Positions 9,656 to 21,034 of a stretch of 64,000 nucleotides of DNA are shown piece by piece. Position numbers and translations under genes: made by a program. Where the stretch lies: contig CP030885.1 of NCBI GenBank assembly GCA_006969625.1, positions 1,302,001-1,366,000 on the forward strand, written 5' to 3'. Numbering within the stretch: position 1 is the stretch's first letter; the number at the start of each line of letters is the position of its first letter. Under the pieces are notes generated by a model. The model was not told where the DNA came from and searched no databases. It saw only the letters and a list, made by a program, of their open reading frames with translations. The stretch comes from Rhodospirillaceae bacterium (GTDB lineage: Bacteria; Pseudomonadota; Alphaproteobacteria; Kiloniellales; DSM-21159).

Positions 9656-10405
9656 TCAGGTGCGCCGGAGCAGCCGGTCTTTCGCCTCGTTGATCTTGGC
9701 CGCCAGGTAGTTGGAGCCGCCGCTGTCAGGGTGGTACTGGCGCATCAGGCGGCGGTGGGCGGCGCGAATCTCCTGCGGCGTGGCGCCCGGCTTCAGGCCC
9801 AGTATCTCGTAGGCCTCGTCCACCGTCATGCCGCCGCCTTGGGCGCTGCGCCGCCCGGCGGCTTCCGCCTGCTCGCGCTCGGCCTCGGAGGCGCCGCCGG
9901 CCGGGCCCGCTCCGGCGGCCTCGCGCCAGACGTCGCCGTGCACGCGGTCGAGCCAGGCCTCCAGCACCTGGGCCGACTGCTCGTCCTCGGCGCGGCAGGC
10001 GCGCCAGAGCTCCAGCAGCTCTTCCTCGTCCAGTTCGTCCAGCCGGCGGCCGCGCATGGGGCCCTCGCGCACCGTCCCCTCCATGGCGCCGCTGTCGTGA
10101 TCCAGGGTCATGCGCAGAAAGCGGGTCTCGACGCTGGAGGTCTGGCCCGGAGTCGGGCCGGTCATCGTCTTGATGCGGTGCCAGATATTGCGTGCGTTGA
10201 ACAGCAGCGGCAGCAGCAGCGGCGCGAGCAGGGCCGCCAGCACGCGCGCCCCGCCGAGCACCAGCCAAAGCACCAAGCCGGCGCCGATGACGAAGGCCGT
10301 GAGCCTCACCACCCGCTTCACGTCCTTCGGCTGGGCGCTGGCGAACCAGGTGGCGAGCAGCAGCAGTCCGCCAAGCGACAGGATGCCGAAGATCAGATAG
10401 GCCAT
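9656..10405 (-). CDS. Membrane-anchored J-domain protein
   Basis: The 249-residue protein begins with two hydrophobic segments (about residues 3-22 and 35-68), has an acidic middle region, and ends with a J domain containing the invariant H-P-D in Y-H-P-D-S-G-G. J domains stimulate the ATPase of DnaK; the C-terminal position and the membrane anchor resemble alphaproteobacterial DjlA/TerB-like J proteins rather than classical DnaJ, and no zinc-finger region is present. It sits 35 bases downstream of the VWA gene and in line with mipZ, so the three may be one transcription unit. Confidence 0.88.
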   Translation of the reverse strand: MAYLIFGILSLGGLLLLATWFASAQPKDVKRVVRLTAFVIGAGLVLWLVLGGARVLAALLAPLLLPLLFNARNIWHRIKTMTGPTPGQTSSVETRFLRMTLDHDSGAMEGTVREGPMRGRRLDELDEEELLELWRACRAEDEQSAQVLEAWLDRVHGDVWREAAGAGPAGGASEAEREQAEAAGRRSAQGGGMTVDEAYEILGLKPGATPQEIRAAHRRLMRQYHPDSGGSNYLAAKINEAKDRLLRRT

Positions 10406-10439
10406 GCCCGCATCCGCATGCCGGATCCGTACCTCCGGT

Positions 10440-11153
10440 CTAGCGCACTTGGCTGGTCAGCAGCTTCGTCACGCCGCCGCGGCGGGCGGAGAAGTCGCTG
10501 AGCGCCTTGTGACCGCCGGCGGCATAGACCGCAACGGCCGACAGCAGGTCGCGAAGCTGCTGCGGCGCATTCGCGTCGAAGGCGCAGCAGGCCCCGCCGG
10601 ACAGCTTGGCGATCTGTTCGAAGACGTTGCGCACCAGCGGGTCGCCGCCCTCGTGGAACAGGAAGCAGGGCACGCCGAGCAGACCCAGCTCGCCGGCCAG
10701 GTGGCCCAGCTCGTCGGGATCCTCCTCCATGGCGTCGCCCACGAAGACCAGGGCATTGACCTTCTTCTTCTGGGTCTCGGCCCGCGCGTGCTTCAGCACC
10801 TTGGCGATCTGGGTCCGTCCGGCCAGGCAGGTGACGCCGGTCATCGCGCGCAGCAACTGGTCGGCCTGGGAGTACCACTTGGAGGCCTTGCACTCGCCGT
10901 AGCCGCGATAGAAGACGAGCTGGATGTCCAGCCCGCCGAGCGCCTGGGTCTCCTTGAACATGTCGGCCTGGGTGTGCATCGCCCGGTCCCAGGTCGGCTG
11001 GCGGCTGGCGGTGGCGTCGAGCGCAAAGACCAGCCGGCCGCGTCCGCCGCCGCCGGGATGCGTCGGCTTGATCGCCCGCACCTTGTTCAGGAAGGCGTCC
11101 ACCTCCGACGGCTCGGAGGTCGGCTTGCTGGGAAGATGCTCGTCGTCGGCCAT
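10440..11153 (-). CDS. VWA-domain protein
   Basis: This 237-residue protein contains a von Willebrand factor A fold: a strand ending in the metal-site motif D-A-T-A-S (variant of DxSxS), and later F-V-G-D-A-M-E-E for the second acidic loop. No signal peptide or membrane segment is visible, so it is probably cytoplasmic. VWA domains mediate metal-dependent protein contacts; the partner is unknown. Start ATG 11153 (MADDEHL) is preferred over an ATG 15 bases upstream. It lies between mipZ and the J-domain gene, all on the same strand. Confidence 0.85.
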   Translation of the reverse strand: MADDEHLPSKPTSEPSEVDAFLNKVRAIKPTHPGGGGRGRLVFALDATASRQPTWDRAMHTQADMFKETQALGGLDIQLVFYRGYGECKASKWYSQADQLLRAMTGVTCLAGRTQIAKVLKHARAETQKKKVNALVFVGDAMEEDPDELGHLAGELGLLGVPCFLFHEGGDPLVRNVFEQIAKLSGGACCAFDANAPQQLRDLLSAVAVYAAGGHKALSDFSARRGGVTKLLTSQVR

Positions 11154-11246
11154 GACCCTCTGGCACACCTGTCGCCCTACGTCCGGACAAGATAAGGCGC
11201 AGGTGGCCGGGCCTCCAGGGGGGCGGCCTGTGCGAGGCGCGCCGCT

Positions 11247-12104
11247 CTAGCCGGCCAGCTCCTCCGGCACCTCCAGGCCGATGGCGCCCAGCAGGGCGCG
11301 CACCTCCTGGCGGGCGGCGAGGTGGCTCATGGTCAGGTCGGCGCCAGATTGGCGCAGGTCGAGCAGGGTCAGGCCCTGCGGGAAGAGCTGGCGGAAGATG
11401 ACGCGCTCGCCGAAGCCCGGCGCCAGGCGAAAGCCGATGCGCTTGGCGAGCTGCTCCAGCAGGCGGGCGACGTCGCGCTTGTTGCGGGCGTCGAGGTGCG
11501 ACAGGCGGTTGCGCAGCACCACCCAGTCGATCGGCCGGCCGCCGGCGCGTGCGCGCGCCTGGCGCTGTTCCCAGACCATCTGGCTGTAGACGCTGGGGCC
11601 GAGGACCTTGCGGCCCTCCCGGTCGATGCGCGCGAGCAGGTCGAGGTCGACGAAGCTGTCGTTCATCGGGCTGACCAGCACGTCGGCGTGGGTGTGGCCG
11701 AGGCGCGAGAGGAAGCTGTCGCTGCCCGGCGTGTCGATGACCAGCATGTCGCATCCGGCAAGATCGGACAGCGCCGCCTCCAGGCCGGCGCGCTCCTCCG
11801 CTTCCGCCTCCGCCCGGGTCGGCGCCTCGCTGCGCAGGACCTGGCGCAATTCCGGCAGCGGCAGGCGCACGCCCTCGCTGGTCATGAAGGCGCGGCGGTT
11901 CTCCACGTAGCGGCTGAGCGTGCCCTGCCGCGCGTCGAGGTCGACGACGCCGACCGAGCGACCCTGACGCAGCAGCGCGACGACCAGGTGCATGGCCGTG
12001 GTCGACTTGCCGGAGCCGCCCTTTTCGTTGCCCAGCACCAGGATGCGCGGGGCGCGCAGCGCGCCGTCCGGCTGGACGCTGGGATTGGGAGCCTGGTGGT
12101 TCAT
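11247..12104 (-). CDS. mipZ: Division-plane positioning ATPase MipZ
   Basis: A 285-residue ParA/MinD-superfamily ATPase with the deviant P-loop N-E-K-G-G-S-G-K-S-T-T, V-V-D-L-D for the second metal loop, and V-I-D-T-P-G for switch II. Details such as R-Q-G-T-L-S-R-Y-V-E-N-R-R-A-F, S-P-M-N-D-S-F-V-D and W-V-V-L-R-N-R-L match Caulobacter MipZ rather than chromosomal ParA. MipZ forms a gradient from the ParB-bound origin and keeps FtsZ away from the poles. No parAB is near, which is usual for mipZ. It heads a possible operon with the VWA and J-domain genes. Confidence 0.92.
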   Translation of the reverse strand: MNHQAPNPSVQPDGALRAPRILVLGNEKGGSGKSTTAMHLVVALLRQGRSVGVVDLDARQGTLSRYVENRRAFMTSEGVRLPLPELRQVLRSEAPTRAEAEAEERAGLEAALSDLAGCDMLVIDTPGSDSFLSRLGHTHADVLVSPMNDSFVDLDLLARIDREGRKVLGPSVYSQMVWEQRQARARAGGRPIDWVVLRNRLSHLDARNKRDVARLLEQLAKRIGFRLAPGFGERVIFRQLFPQGLTLLDLRQSGADLTMSHLAARQEVRALLGAIGLEVPEELAG

Positions 12105-12260
12105 CGCCGCGGAACGGCCGGGCCGGCCTCAGGCATTGTCGAACAGCCTCCTGCCGTGGGTCCGTGCGCCGCAGGTCGCCAAAGGCGCTGCGGTCACGCG
12201 CTTGTCCCTGCCTAGGCGGCGGGGCCGAGTCGCGCCAAGCGGGCGGCCGTGCTGACCTTA

Positions 12261-12283
12261 CTGCACTCCTGCACTACTGCACT
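12261..12283 (+). promoter_or_regulatory. Triple CTGCACT tandem repeat, likely PhaR-type site
   Basis: CTGCACT occurs at 12261, 12269 and 12277, an exact 8-base spacing. It lies in the 443-base gap between mipZ and the phasin gene, upstream of two TGCA-centred palindromes. PhaR, the PHB-responsive repressor of phasin genes, is known to bind TGC-rich CTGC/GCAG elements; assignment here is inference. Confidence 0.4.
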
Positions 12284-12350
12284 TGCGAAGCCAGCATCCC
12301 CGGTTGCCGCGAGACCCGATACGTTTGGCCGCCTCTCAGCGCACTGCCAA

Positions 12351-12369
12351 TTTTGTGCACTGCACAAAA
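12351..12369 (+). promoter_or_regulatory. Perfect 19-base palindrome upstream of the phasin promoter
   Basis: TTTTGTGCACTGCACAAAA is a perfect inverted repeat with 9-base arms around one central base. It ends six bases before the putative -35 box at 12376, a natural operator position. It shares the TGCA core with the palindrome at 12410-12426. Confidence 0.6.
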
Positions 12370-12375
12370 ATCGGC

Positions 12376-12403
12376 TTGACATCGTGCGCTCAATGGTTAA
12401 ATT
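12376..12403 (+). promoter_or_regulatory. Putative phasin promoter
   Basis: TTGACA (12376-12381, perfect -35) and TAAATT (12398-12403) are 16 bases apart. The start of transcription would fall near 12410, inside the second TGCA palindrome, giving a leader of about 140 bases. Confidence 0.5.
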
Positions 12404-12409
12404 TGCGTC

Positions 12410-12426
12410 ATGTTGCAGTGCAGCAT
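12410..12426 (+). promoter_or_regulatory. TGCA palindrome at the expected transcription start of the phasin gene
   Basis: ATGTTGCAGTGCAGCAT is an inverted repeat with 8-base arms and one mismatched pair. It overlaps the expected +1 position, so a bound repressor would block initiation. Together with 12351-12369 it brackets the promoter. Confidence 0.5.
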
Positions 12427-12547
12427 AGATTTGCCTGCAGCCGAGAGTTCGAGAGGGCCGCCTGCCACGGCCTTCGCCCTTGCACCCGAAGCCGTGTTGC
12501 GCGCCCGGCCCCGTGACGGGGCCCGCAGCGAGAGGAGGACCCGAGTT

Positions 12548-13084
12548 ATGGCCACCGCCAAGAAGACCACCGCTACCAATGACATGACCGCGCCGATCGA
12601 GGCCGCGGTGAACGCCGGCAAGGAGACCGTGGAGGCCTTCGTGAAGGCCGGCACCGACGCTGCCAACCAGCAGTACGAGCAGGCGATGACCGCCACCAAG
12701 GAGCAGGTCGAGAAGGCCTCGACCACCTTCTTCAAGAACTACGACGAGATGGCCAGCCTGAATAAGGACAATATCGACGCCGTCATGAAGTCGAGCACCA
12801 TCGTCGCCAAGGGCTTCGAGAGCCTGTCCAAGGAGATGATGGCCTTCGCTCAGGAGGCCATGGAGGCCAACATGGCCGCCGCCAAGAAGGTGTTCGGCGC
12901 GAAGAACCTGCAGGAAGTCATGGACGTGCAGTCCGAGACCTACCGCACCAACTTCGACAAGCTGATGGCCGAGAGCGCCAAGCTGGCCGAGCTGTCGGCG
13001 AAGGTCGCCAACGAGGCGGTCGAGCCGCTGCAGGCCCGCGTCCAGGCCAGCTTCGAGACGGTCTCCAAGCCGATCGCCGCGTAA
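12548..13084 (+). CDS. phaP: Phasin family protein
   Basis: A 178-residue alanine-, lysine- and glutamate-rich, almost wholly helical protein with the pattern of the phasin family (E-M-A-S-L-N-K-D-N-I-D-A-V-M-K-S-S, then K-G-F-E-S-L-S-K-E-M). Phasins coat polyhydroxyalkanoate granules and control their size. No cysteine or membrane segment is present. ATG 12548 follows GAGAGGAGG by about 9 bases, a strong ribosome site consistent with abundant expression. No PHA synthase or phaR gene is in the window. The upstream palindromes suggest repression that is lifted by polymer. Confidence 0.92.
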   Translation: MATAKKTTATNDMTAPIEAAVNAGKETVEAFVKAGTDAANQQYEQAMTATKEQVEKASTTFFKNYDEMASLNKDNIDAVMKSSTIVAKGFESLSKEMMAFAQEAMEANMAAAKKVFGAKNLQEVMDVQSETYRTNFDKLMAESAKLAELSAKVANEAVEPLQARVQASFETVSKPIAA

Positions 13085-13130
13085 TCGCGCCATCTGCGAT
13101 AACGCGCCGCTCCTCGGGGCGGTAGAATGA

Positions 13131-13160
13131 GGGCCCGGCGCTGCATGCGCCGGGCCCTTT
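13131..13160 (+). terminator. Rho-independent terminator after the phasin gene
   Basis: A perfect 10-bp GC stem (GGGCCCGGCG pairing with CGCCGGGCCC, 7-base loop) is followed by TTTC. It lies 46 bases past the phasin stop codon. Confidence 0.7.
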
Positions 13161-13474
13161 CGCATGCGCGGCCGAAGCACGCGTCGTATCGTTCGGCGCC
13201 ATGGGTGCTGCAACGCCGGCGCGTGCCTGCCCCTTCCCGCTGCGCCTGGCGGCCCCTATGTCAAACGGCGATGACAGCAGACACTTCCGCACCCGCGATG
13301 CGAAGCGGCTCAGACGCCTCCTTTCAGCCACACCGCTTTTCCAATATCCTCTTGGCAGCGGAGGCGGACCGCGGAGACGGAGGGTGCGCCGGGACGCACC
13401 GGGCGCAGGCCGCAGGCGCGACCCGCGCTCGTCGGACGCGTGGCGAGGCCATCGAAGGACGGACCGCACGGAAC
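13161..13474. other. Gap between phasin terminator and clpS
   Basis: About 310 bases. An open frame continues upstream of clpS through this stretch, but its translation is arginine/proline-rich and shows no family features. I see no clear promoter hexamers or repeats; a promoter for clpSA must lie here. Confidence 0.4.
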
Positions 13475-13915
13475 ATGCGCTTGCGCAGCGACGATCCAGA
13501 TCTCTCCAGGGCCTCGCCGGCGAGCCGCAACGGGGCGCCGGCTCCGTCGCCTCTTGCCGGGCCGGAGCCGAACGGCGGTGACGGCGACGGCGCTGGGAGC
13601 GGTGGCGGCGGCAAGGACCGTGGCTCCACCGGGGTGGTGGTCAAGACCCGCACCAAGACCAAAAAGCCCTCGATGTACAAGGTCTTGATGCTGAACGACG
13701 ACTACACGCCCATGGAGTTCGTCGTCCTGGTGCTCGAGCGCTTCTTCGGCAAGAATCGTGACGAAGCCACGCAGATCATGCTGCACGTGCACCGGCGCGG
13801 CGTCGGCGTGTGCGGCGTTTACACCTACGAGGTCGCCGAGACGAAGGTGACACAGGTCATCGACTTCGCGCGCAAGCACGAACATCCTCTGCAGTGCACC
13901 CTCGAGAAGGAGTAG
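13475..13915 (+). CDS. clpS: ATP-dependent Clp protease adaptor ClpS
   Basis: A 146-residue protein whose last 90 residues are the ClpS fold: [16 protein letters not shown] (the N-degron pocket), then [10 protein letters not shown] and V-A-E-T-K-V. ClpS binds proteins with bulky N-terminal residues and hands them to ClpA. The first 50 residues are a Gly/Pro/Asp-rich disordered extension; the ATG at 13475 is a plausible but weak start (no good ribosome site), and the true start may be later. clpA begins 8 bases after the stop, the usual arrangement. Confidence 0.92.
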   Translation: MRLRSDDPDLSRASPASRNGAPAPSPLAGPEPNGGDGDGAGSGGGGKDRGSTGVVVKTRTKTKKPSMYKVLMLNDDYTPMEFVVLVLERFFGKNRDEATQIMLHVHRRGVGVCGVYTYEVAETKVTQVIDFARKHEHPLQCTLEKE

Positions 13916-13923
13916 TCCACTCG

Positions 13924-16269
13924 ATGCTCTCAGCGAACCTGGAACAGACCCTCCACCGCGCCCTGGCCTACGCCAACGAACGGCGTCACGAGTACGCGAC
14001 GCTGGAGCATCTGCTGATGGCGCTGACGGAGGACCAGGACGCCCTTTCGGTGCTGCGGGCCTGCGGCGTCAATGTCGAGGAGATCCGCGGCGATCTCGTC
14101 GAGTACATCGACAACCAACTCACCAACCTGATCAACGCCCACGTGGGCGACGCCAAACCGACGGCCGCCTTCCAGCGGGTGCTGCAGCGCGCCGCCATCC
14201 ACGTGCAGAATTCGGGCCGCGAGGAGGTGACCGGCGCCAACGTGCTGGTCGCCATCTTCAGCGAGCGCGAGTCCTACGCGGTCTATTTCCTGCAGGAGCA
14301 GGAGATGACCCGCCTGGATGCCGTCAACTACATCAGCCACGGCATCGCCAAGGTGCCCGGGCATGAGGAGAGCCGCACCGTGCACGGCGCCGAAGAGGAG
14401 CAGGGCGAGAAGGTGGTCAAGAAGGGCCGCGAGGCGCTGGACGCCTACTGCGTCGATCTCAATGCCAAGGCCAAGACCGGCAAGATCGACCCGCTGATCG
14501 GCCGGGCGCACGAGATCGAGCGCACCATCCAGGTGCTCTGCCGGCGCACCAAGAACAACCCGCTTTACGTCGGCGACCCCGGCGTCGGCAAGACGGCAAT
14601 CGCCGAGGGGCTGGCGCGGCGCATCGTCGAGGGGCAGGTGCCCGAGGTCCTGAAGGACGCCACCATCTTCGCCCTCGACATGGGGGCGCTGCTGGCCGGC
14701 ACCCGCTACCGCGGCGACTTCGAGGAGCGCCTGAAGGCGGTGATGGGCGAACTGGAGCAGCAGGATCACGCCGTACTGTTTATCGACGAGATCCACACGG
14801 TGATCGGCGCCGGCGCGACCTCCGGCGGCGCCATGGACGCCTCCAACCTGCTGAAGCCGGCGCTGCAGTCCGGCGCGCTGCGCTGCATCGGCTCGACCAC
14901 CTACAAGGAATACCGCAACTATTTCGAGAAGGACCGGGCGCTGGTTCGCCGCTTCCAGAAGATCGACGTGAACGAGCCTTCGGTCGAGGACGCGGTGAAG
15001 ATCCTGCGCGGCCTGAAGCCCTACTACGAGGAGCACCACGGGGTGCGCTACACGGCCGAGGCGCTGCGCACCGCCGTCGAGCTGTCGGCCCGCTACATCG
15101 GCGACCGCAAGCTGCCGGACAAGGCGATCGACGTGATCGACGAGGTCGGCGCGGCTCAGGCGCTGAAGCCGGAGTCGAAGCGGCGCAAGACCATCGGCGT
15201 CAAGGAGGTCGAGGCGGTGGTCGCCAAGATCGCCCGCATCCCGCCGAAGTCGGTCAGCCGCGACGACAAGGCGGCGTTGGCCACCCTGGAGCGCGACCTG
15301 AAGACCATGGTGTTCGGCCAGGATCAGGCGATCACGGCGCTGTCGAGCGCGATCAAGCTGGCGCGCGCCGGCCTGCGCGAGGTGGACAAGCCGATTGGCA
15401 GCTACCTCTTCTCCGGCCCGACCGGCGTCGGCAAGACCGAGGTGGCACGCCAACTCGCCCATACGCTCGGCGTCGAGATGCACCGTTTCGACATGTCGGA
15501 GTACATGGAGCGGCACACCGTCAGCCGCCTGATCGGCGCGCCGCCGGGCTACGTCGGCTTCGACCAGGGGGGCCTGCTGACCGACGCGGTCGACCAGCAC
15601 CCGCACTGCGTGCTGCTGCTCGACGAGATCGAGAAGGCGCACCCCGACCTCTTCAACATCCTTCTGCAGGTGATGGACTACGGCAAGCTGACCGACCACA
15701 ACGGCAAGACGGTCGACTTCCGCAATGTCATCCTGATCATGACGACCAACGCCGGGGCCGCCGACATGGCCAAGCCGGCCGTCGGCTTCCTGCGCGAGCA
15801 GCGCGAGGGTGAGGACACCGAGGCGATCGAGCGGATGTTCACGCCGGAGTTCCGCAACCGCCTGGACGCCATCATCCCGTTCAGCGGTCTGCAGCCGGAG
15901 ACGGTGTCGCTGGTGGTCGACAAGTTCGTGCTGCAGCTAGAGGCGCAGCTGGCCGACCGGCACGTCTCCATCGAGCTGACCGAGGCCGCGCGCAAGTGGC
16001 TGGCCGAGAAGGGTTACGAGCCGCTCTACGGCGCCCGCCCGCTCGGCCGCGTCATCCAGGAACACGTCAAGAAGCCGCTGGCCGAAGAGCTGCTGTTCGG
16101 CAAGCTGGCCGACGGCGGCCTGGTGGTCGTCGAGGTGGCCGAGGACGGCAGCAAGCTGACCTTCCGCTTCCCCGACACCGGCAAGCCCAAGGGCAAGAAG
16201 CGCGGCGGTTCCTCCGACGGCTCCGGCGGCAGCGCCGCCAAGCCGAAGGTGCCGGAGCTGGTCGGCTAG
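13924..16269 (+). CDS. clpA: ATP-dependent Clp protease ATP-binding subunit ClpA
   Basis: A 781-residue Hsp100 unfoldase with an N-terminal Clp repeat domain (residues 1-145), a first AAA+ module with Walker A G-D-P-G-V-G-K-T and Walker B L-F-I-D-E, a second with G-P-T-G-V-G-K-T and L-L-L-D-E, and the C-terminal small domain. There is no ClpB-type middle coiled coil, which fixes it as ClpA. It partners ClpP (not encoded here). The C-terminal 25 residues are a Lys/Gly/Ser-rich tail. Start [10 protein letters not shown] matches the family; an ORF start at 13810 would overlap clpS. Confidence 0.96.
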   Translation: MLSANLEQTLHRALAYANERRHEYATLEHLLMALTEDQDALSVLRACGVNVEEIRGDLVEYIDNQLTNLINAHVGDAKPTAAFQRVLQRAAIHVQNSGREEVTGANVLVAIFSERESYAVYFLQEQEMTRLDAVNYISHGIAKVPGHEESRTVHGAEEEQGEKVVKKGREALDAYCVDLNAKAKTGKIDPLIGRAHEIERTIQVLCRRTKNNPLYVGDPGVGKTAIAEGLARRIVEGQVPEVLKDATIFALDMGALLAGTRYRGDFEERLKAVMGELEQQDHAVLFIDEIHTVIGAGATSGGAMDASNLLKPALQSGALRCIGSTTYKEYRNYFEKDRALVRRFQKIDVNEPSVEDAVKILRGLKPYYEEHHGVRYTAEALRTAVELSARYIGDRKLPDKAIDVIDEVGAAQALKPESKRRKTIGVKEVEAVVAKIARIPPKSVSRDDKAALATLERDLKTMVFGQDQAITALSSAIKLARAGLREVDKPIGSYLFSGPTGVGKTEVARQLAHTLGVEMHRFDMSEYMERHTVSRLIGAPPGYVGFDQGGLLTDAVDQHPHCVLLLDEIEKAHPDLFNILLQVMDYGKLTDHNGKTVDFRNVILIMTTNAGAADMAKPAVGFLREQREGEDTEAIERMFTPEFRNRLDAIIPFSGLQPETVSLVVDKFVLQLEAQLADRHVSIELTEAARKWLAEKGYEPLYGARPLGRVIQEHVKKPLAEELLFGKLADGGLVVVEVAEDGSKLTFRFPDTGKPKGKKRGGSSDGSGGSAAKPKVPELVG

Positions 16270-16353
16270 CCGATACCTGAAGCCGCTCCGGGGAATCGCG
16301 AAGACCCCTTGCCGAGGTTGCGAGGGGGCCTCGTCTGTGACCCGTCCCCGGTG

Positions 16354-19637
<3,284 letters not shown>

Positions 19638-19638
<1 letters not shown>

Positions 19639-20468
19639 CACGACGAAAGCAGACTGAAACCGCGTTCGAAGTAGACGATCAGTCCTTCGACATAGCCACG
19701 CTTCGAGCGGACGTCACGCCAGTCGCGCACGAACTCTCGCGCGCGCTCGCGTGCATACTGTAAGCCCGAAATGTCGACGCTCGTCGTTTGTGGATTTGGG
19801 TTCTCGCCGCCGACCCAGCAAATGGCAACGAAGTCGACCACCTTGTACTCCGGCAAGGTGTCGAGGTAGGCCACCAGCGTGCGTCGCCCCGGCGAATTCA
19901 AATCAGCTTCGACTTCATAGTCGGTTTTGGCTCTAAATCGTAAACTCTCCTGCTGAGAAGCGGACCAAAGAGTCTCGCTTGTCTTCACGATGGTCTCTGC
20001 CAGACGGCGCAGTTCCGCAATGTCCTTGGGCGATAAGGCGAATATGCGCTCGCCCAAAAGCGCCGAACGAATGTTCAGGCTGGAGGTGCCTAGTCGTTTG
20101 TGAAATTTGCTATCCGCTGTCAGCAGGCAAACATCGAGGAGTTCCGCCAAGGCTGCGTAAACACAGTCGTAAACCGGATGATCGAGATCCACGCTCAAAA
20201 CGCTTGCCCGCGGCATCAACGCCTCGGTGCTGTAAAGCGTCGGGTTCCCGCGGAAGATCATTCTGGAAATGTTCTCAACTTCGGCTTTAGACAATTCGCC
20301 GCGTCGCGCCTTCTTCCATGCGACATTGGCCACCTCGACCGCAATGAAGTCGGGGGCGATCAATTCGCAGCTCGTGTCGTCGAACACCGCCACTGCGAGT
20401 TCGTGGTCGGGCTCCTCGACGAACCACTTGATTGCAACGCTAGCATCGACGACCAGCTTTATCGCCAT
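19638..20468 (-). CDS. PIN-domain toxin (VapC-like) with C-terminal DUF3775-like domain
   Basis: The 276-residue protein starts with a PIN RNase domain (residues 1-138) carrying the four acidic residues D8, E45, D101 and D119 in the usual contexts (V-V-D-A-S, A-V-E-V-A, V-Y-D-C-V-Y, T-A-D-S-K-F). VapC-type toxins cleave tRNA or rRNA. Solitary VapC is about 130 residues; here a second region (145-276) begins L-S-P-K-D-I and contains V-V-D-F-V-A-I-C-W-V-G-G, resembling DUF3775. Its role is unknown. The start overlaps the antitoxin gene by 10 bases, and the stop touches the dnaE2 start, so it appears inserted into the operon without breaking it. Confidence 0.85.
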
Positions 20469-20692
20469 CGGTCTTCCCGAAGAAGTTCGACGCTGTCCGT
20501 CTGAATGGACGGATCCGTCCGTGCGGCGATGCGCTCGGCCATCTGCTTCATCTCGGCGTTGGTCGGGCGCTCGGCGTAGCTCGCCAAGACCTCGCGGATT
20601 TCGCTTTCCAACGACCGGCCGTTTTGGGCTGCGCATTCCTTGAGACGCGTGACCAAAGCATCATCCAAGTTTCGTACTGTCAGCGTTGCCAT
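20459..20692 (-). CDS. FitA/VapB-type ribbon-helix-helix antitoxin
   Basis: A 77-residue protein with an N-terminal ribbon-helix-helix (ATLTVRNLDDALVTRLK, then G-R-S-L-E-S-E-I-R-E-V-L) and a C-terminal tail Q-T-D-S-V-E-L-L-R-E-D-R-W that typically wraps into the PIN active site. It would neutralise the downstream PIN toxin and repress its own promoter. GGAGG lies nine bases upstream of the ATG. The overlap with the toxin gene supports coupled translation. Confidence 0.88.
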   Translation of the reverse strand: MATLTVRNLDDALVTRLKECAAQNGRSLESEIREVLASYAERPTNAEMKQMAERIAARTDPSIQTDSVELLREDRWR

Positions 20693-20722
20693 TGCGTCGG
20701 TCCTCCGTATTGCCCGATGATC

Positions 20723-20734
20723 AATGCTAGCATT
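20723..20734 (-). promoter_or_regulatory. Palindrome upstream of the antitoxin gene, possible autoregulatory operator
   Basis: AATGCTAGCATT is a perfect 12-base palindrome 30 bases upstream of the antitoxin start, in a short AT-richer stretch. Ribbon-helix-helix antitoxins commonly bind such sites in their own promoter. Confidence 0.4.
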
Positions 20735-20745
20735 TTGCTGTCATC

Positions 20746-20988
20746 TTAGCACTGCTCCGCGCGGTCGCCGTAGCGGCCTCGGCTGCTGTCGCGGTCGGTG
20801 CGAATCTCTTCGGTGCTGTCCGTCTGCGGCGGCAAGGTCTCGCGAAAGGCGGGCAAGCGCGCCGCCAGGGCGTGACGGTCTAACACATGCCGCACCTCGG
20901 CCGAGAGGGAGCGGGTGTTGGTGCGGGCGATGGCGCGCAAGCGGCGCAGGGTTTTCTCGTCGACATCGCGGACGGTCAGGGTGGGCAT
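20746..20988 (-). CDS. Orphan FitA/VapB-type antitoxin
   Basis: An 80-residue ribbon-helix-helix protein (PTLTVRDVDEKTLRRLR, then S-L-S-A-E-V-R-H-V-L) clearly paralogous to the antitoxin at 20459-20692; both end in Q-T-D-S followed by an acidic/arginine tail. No PIN toxin gene follows: only about 50 bases separate it from the next antitoxin. Its tail is extended by S-R-G-R-Y-G-D-R-A-E-Q-C, which looks like readthrough into sequence that once preceded a toxin start. It lies 46 bases after imuB. It may be a remnant, an additional repressor, or an antidote to a toxin elsewhere. Confidence 0.7.
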   Translation of the reverse strand: MPTLTVRDVDEKTLRRLRAIARTNTRSLSAEVRHVLDRHALAARLPAFRETLPPQTDSTEEIRTDRDSSRGRYGDRAEQC

Positions 20989-21034
20989 CGAAAGCTCCGA
21001 AGAAAGGTGCATCGTTCGAAAGGGAGCGAAAGGC

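Noticed and set aside
13930..15699. Long minus-strand frame opposite clpA
   Set aside because: Shadow of clpA; composition is Leu/Val/Asp/His-rich with no motif.
16270..16353. Imperfect GC hairpin between clpA and dnaE2 as a bidirectional terminator
   Set aside because: The stem has mismatches and no T-run on either strand; support is too weak.
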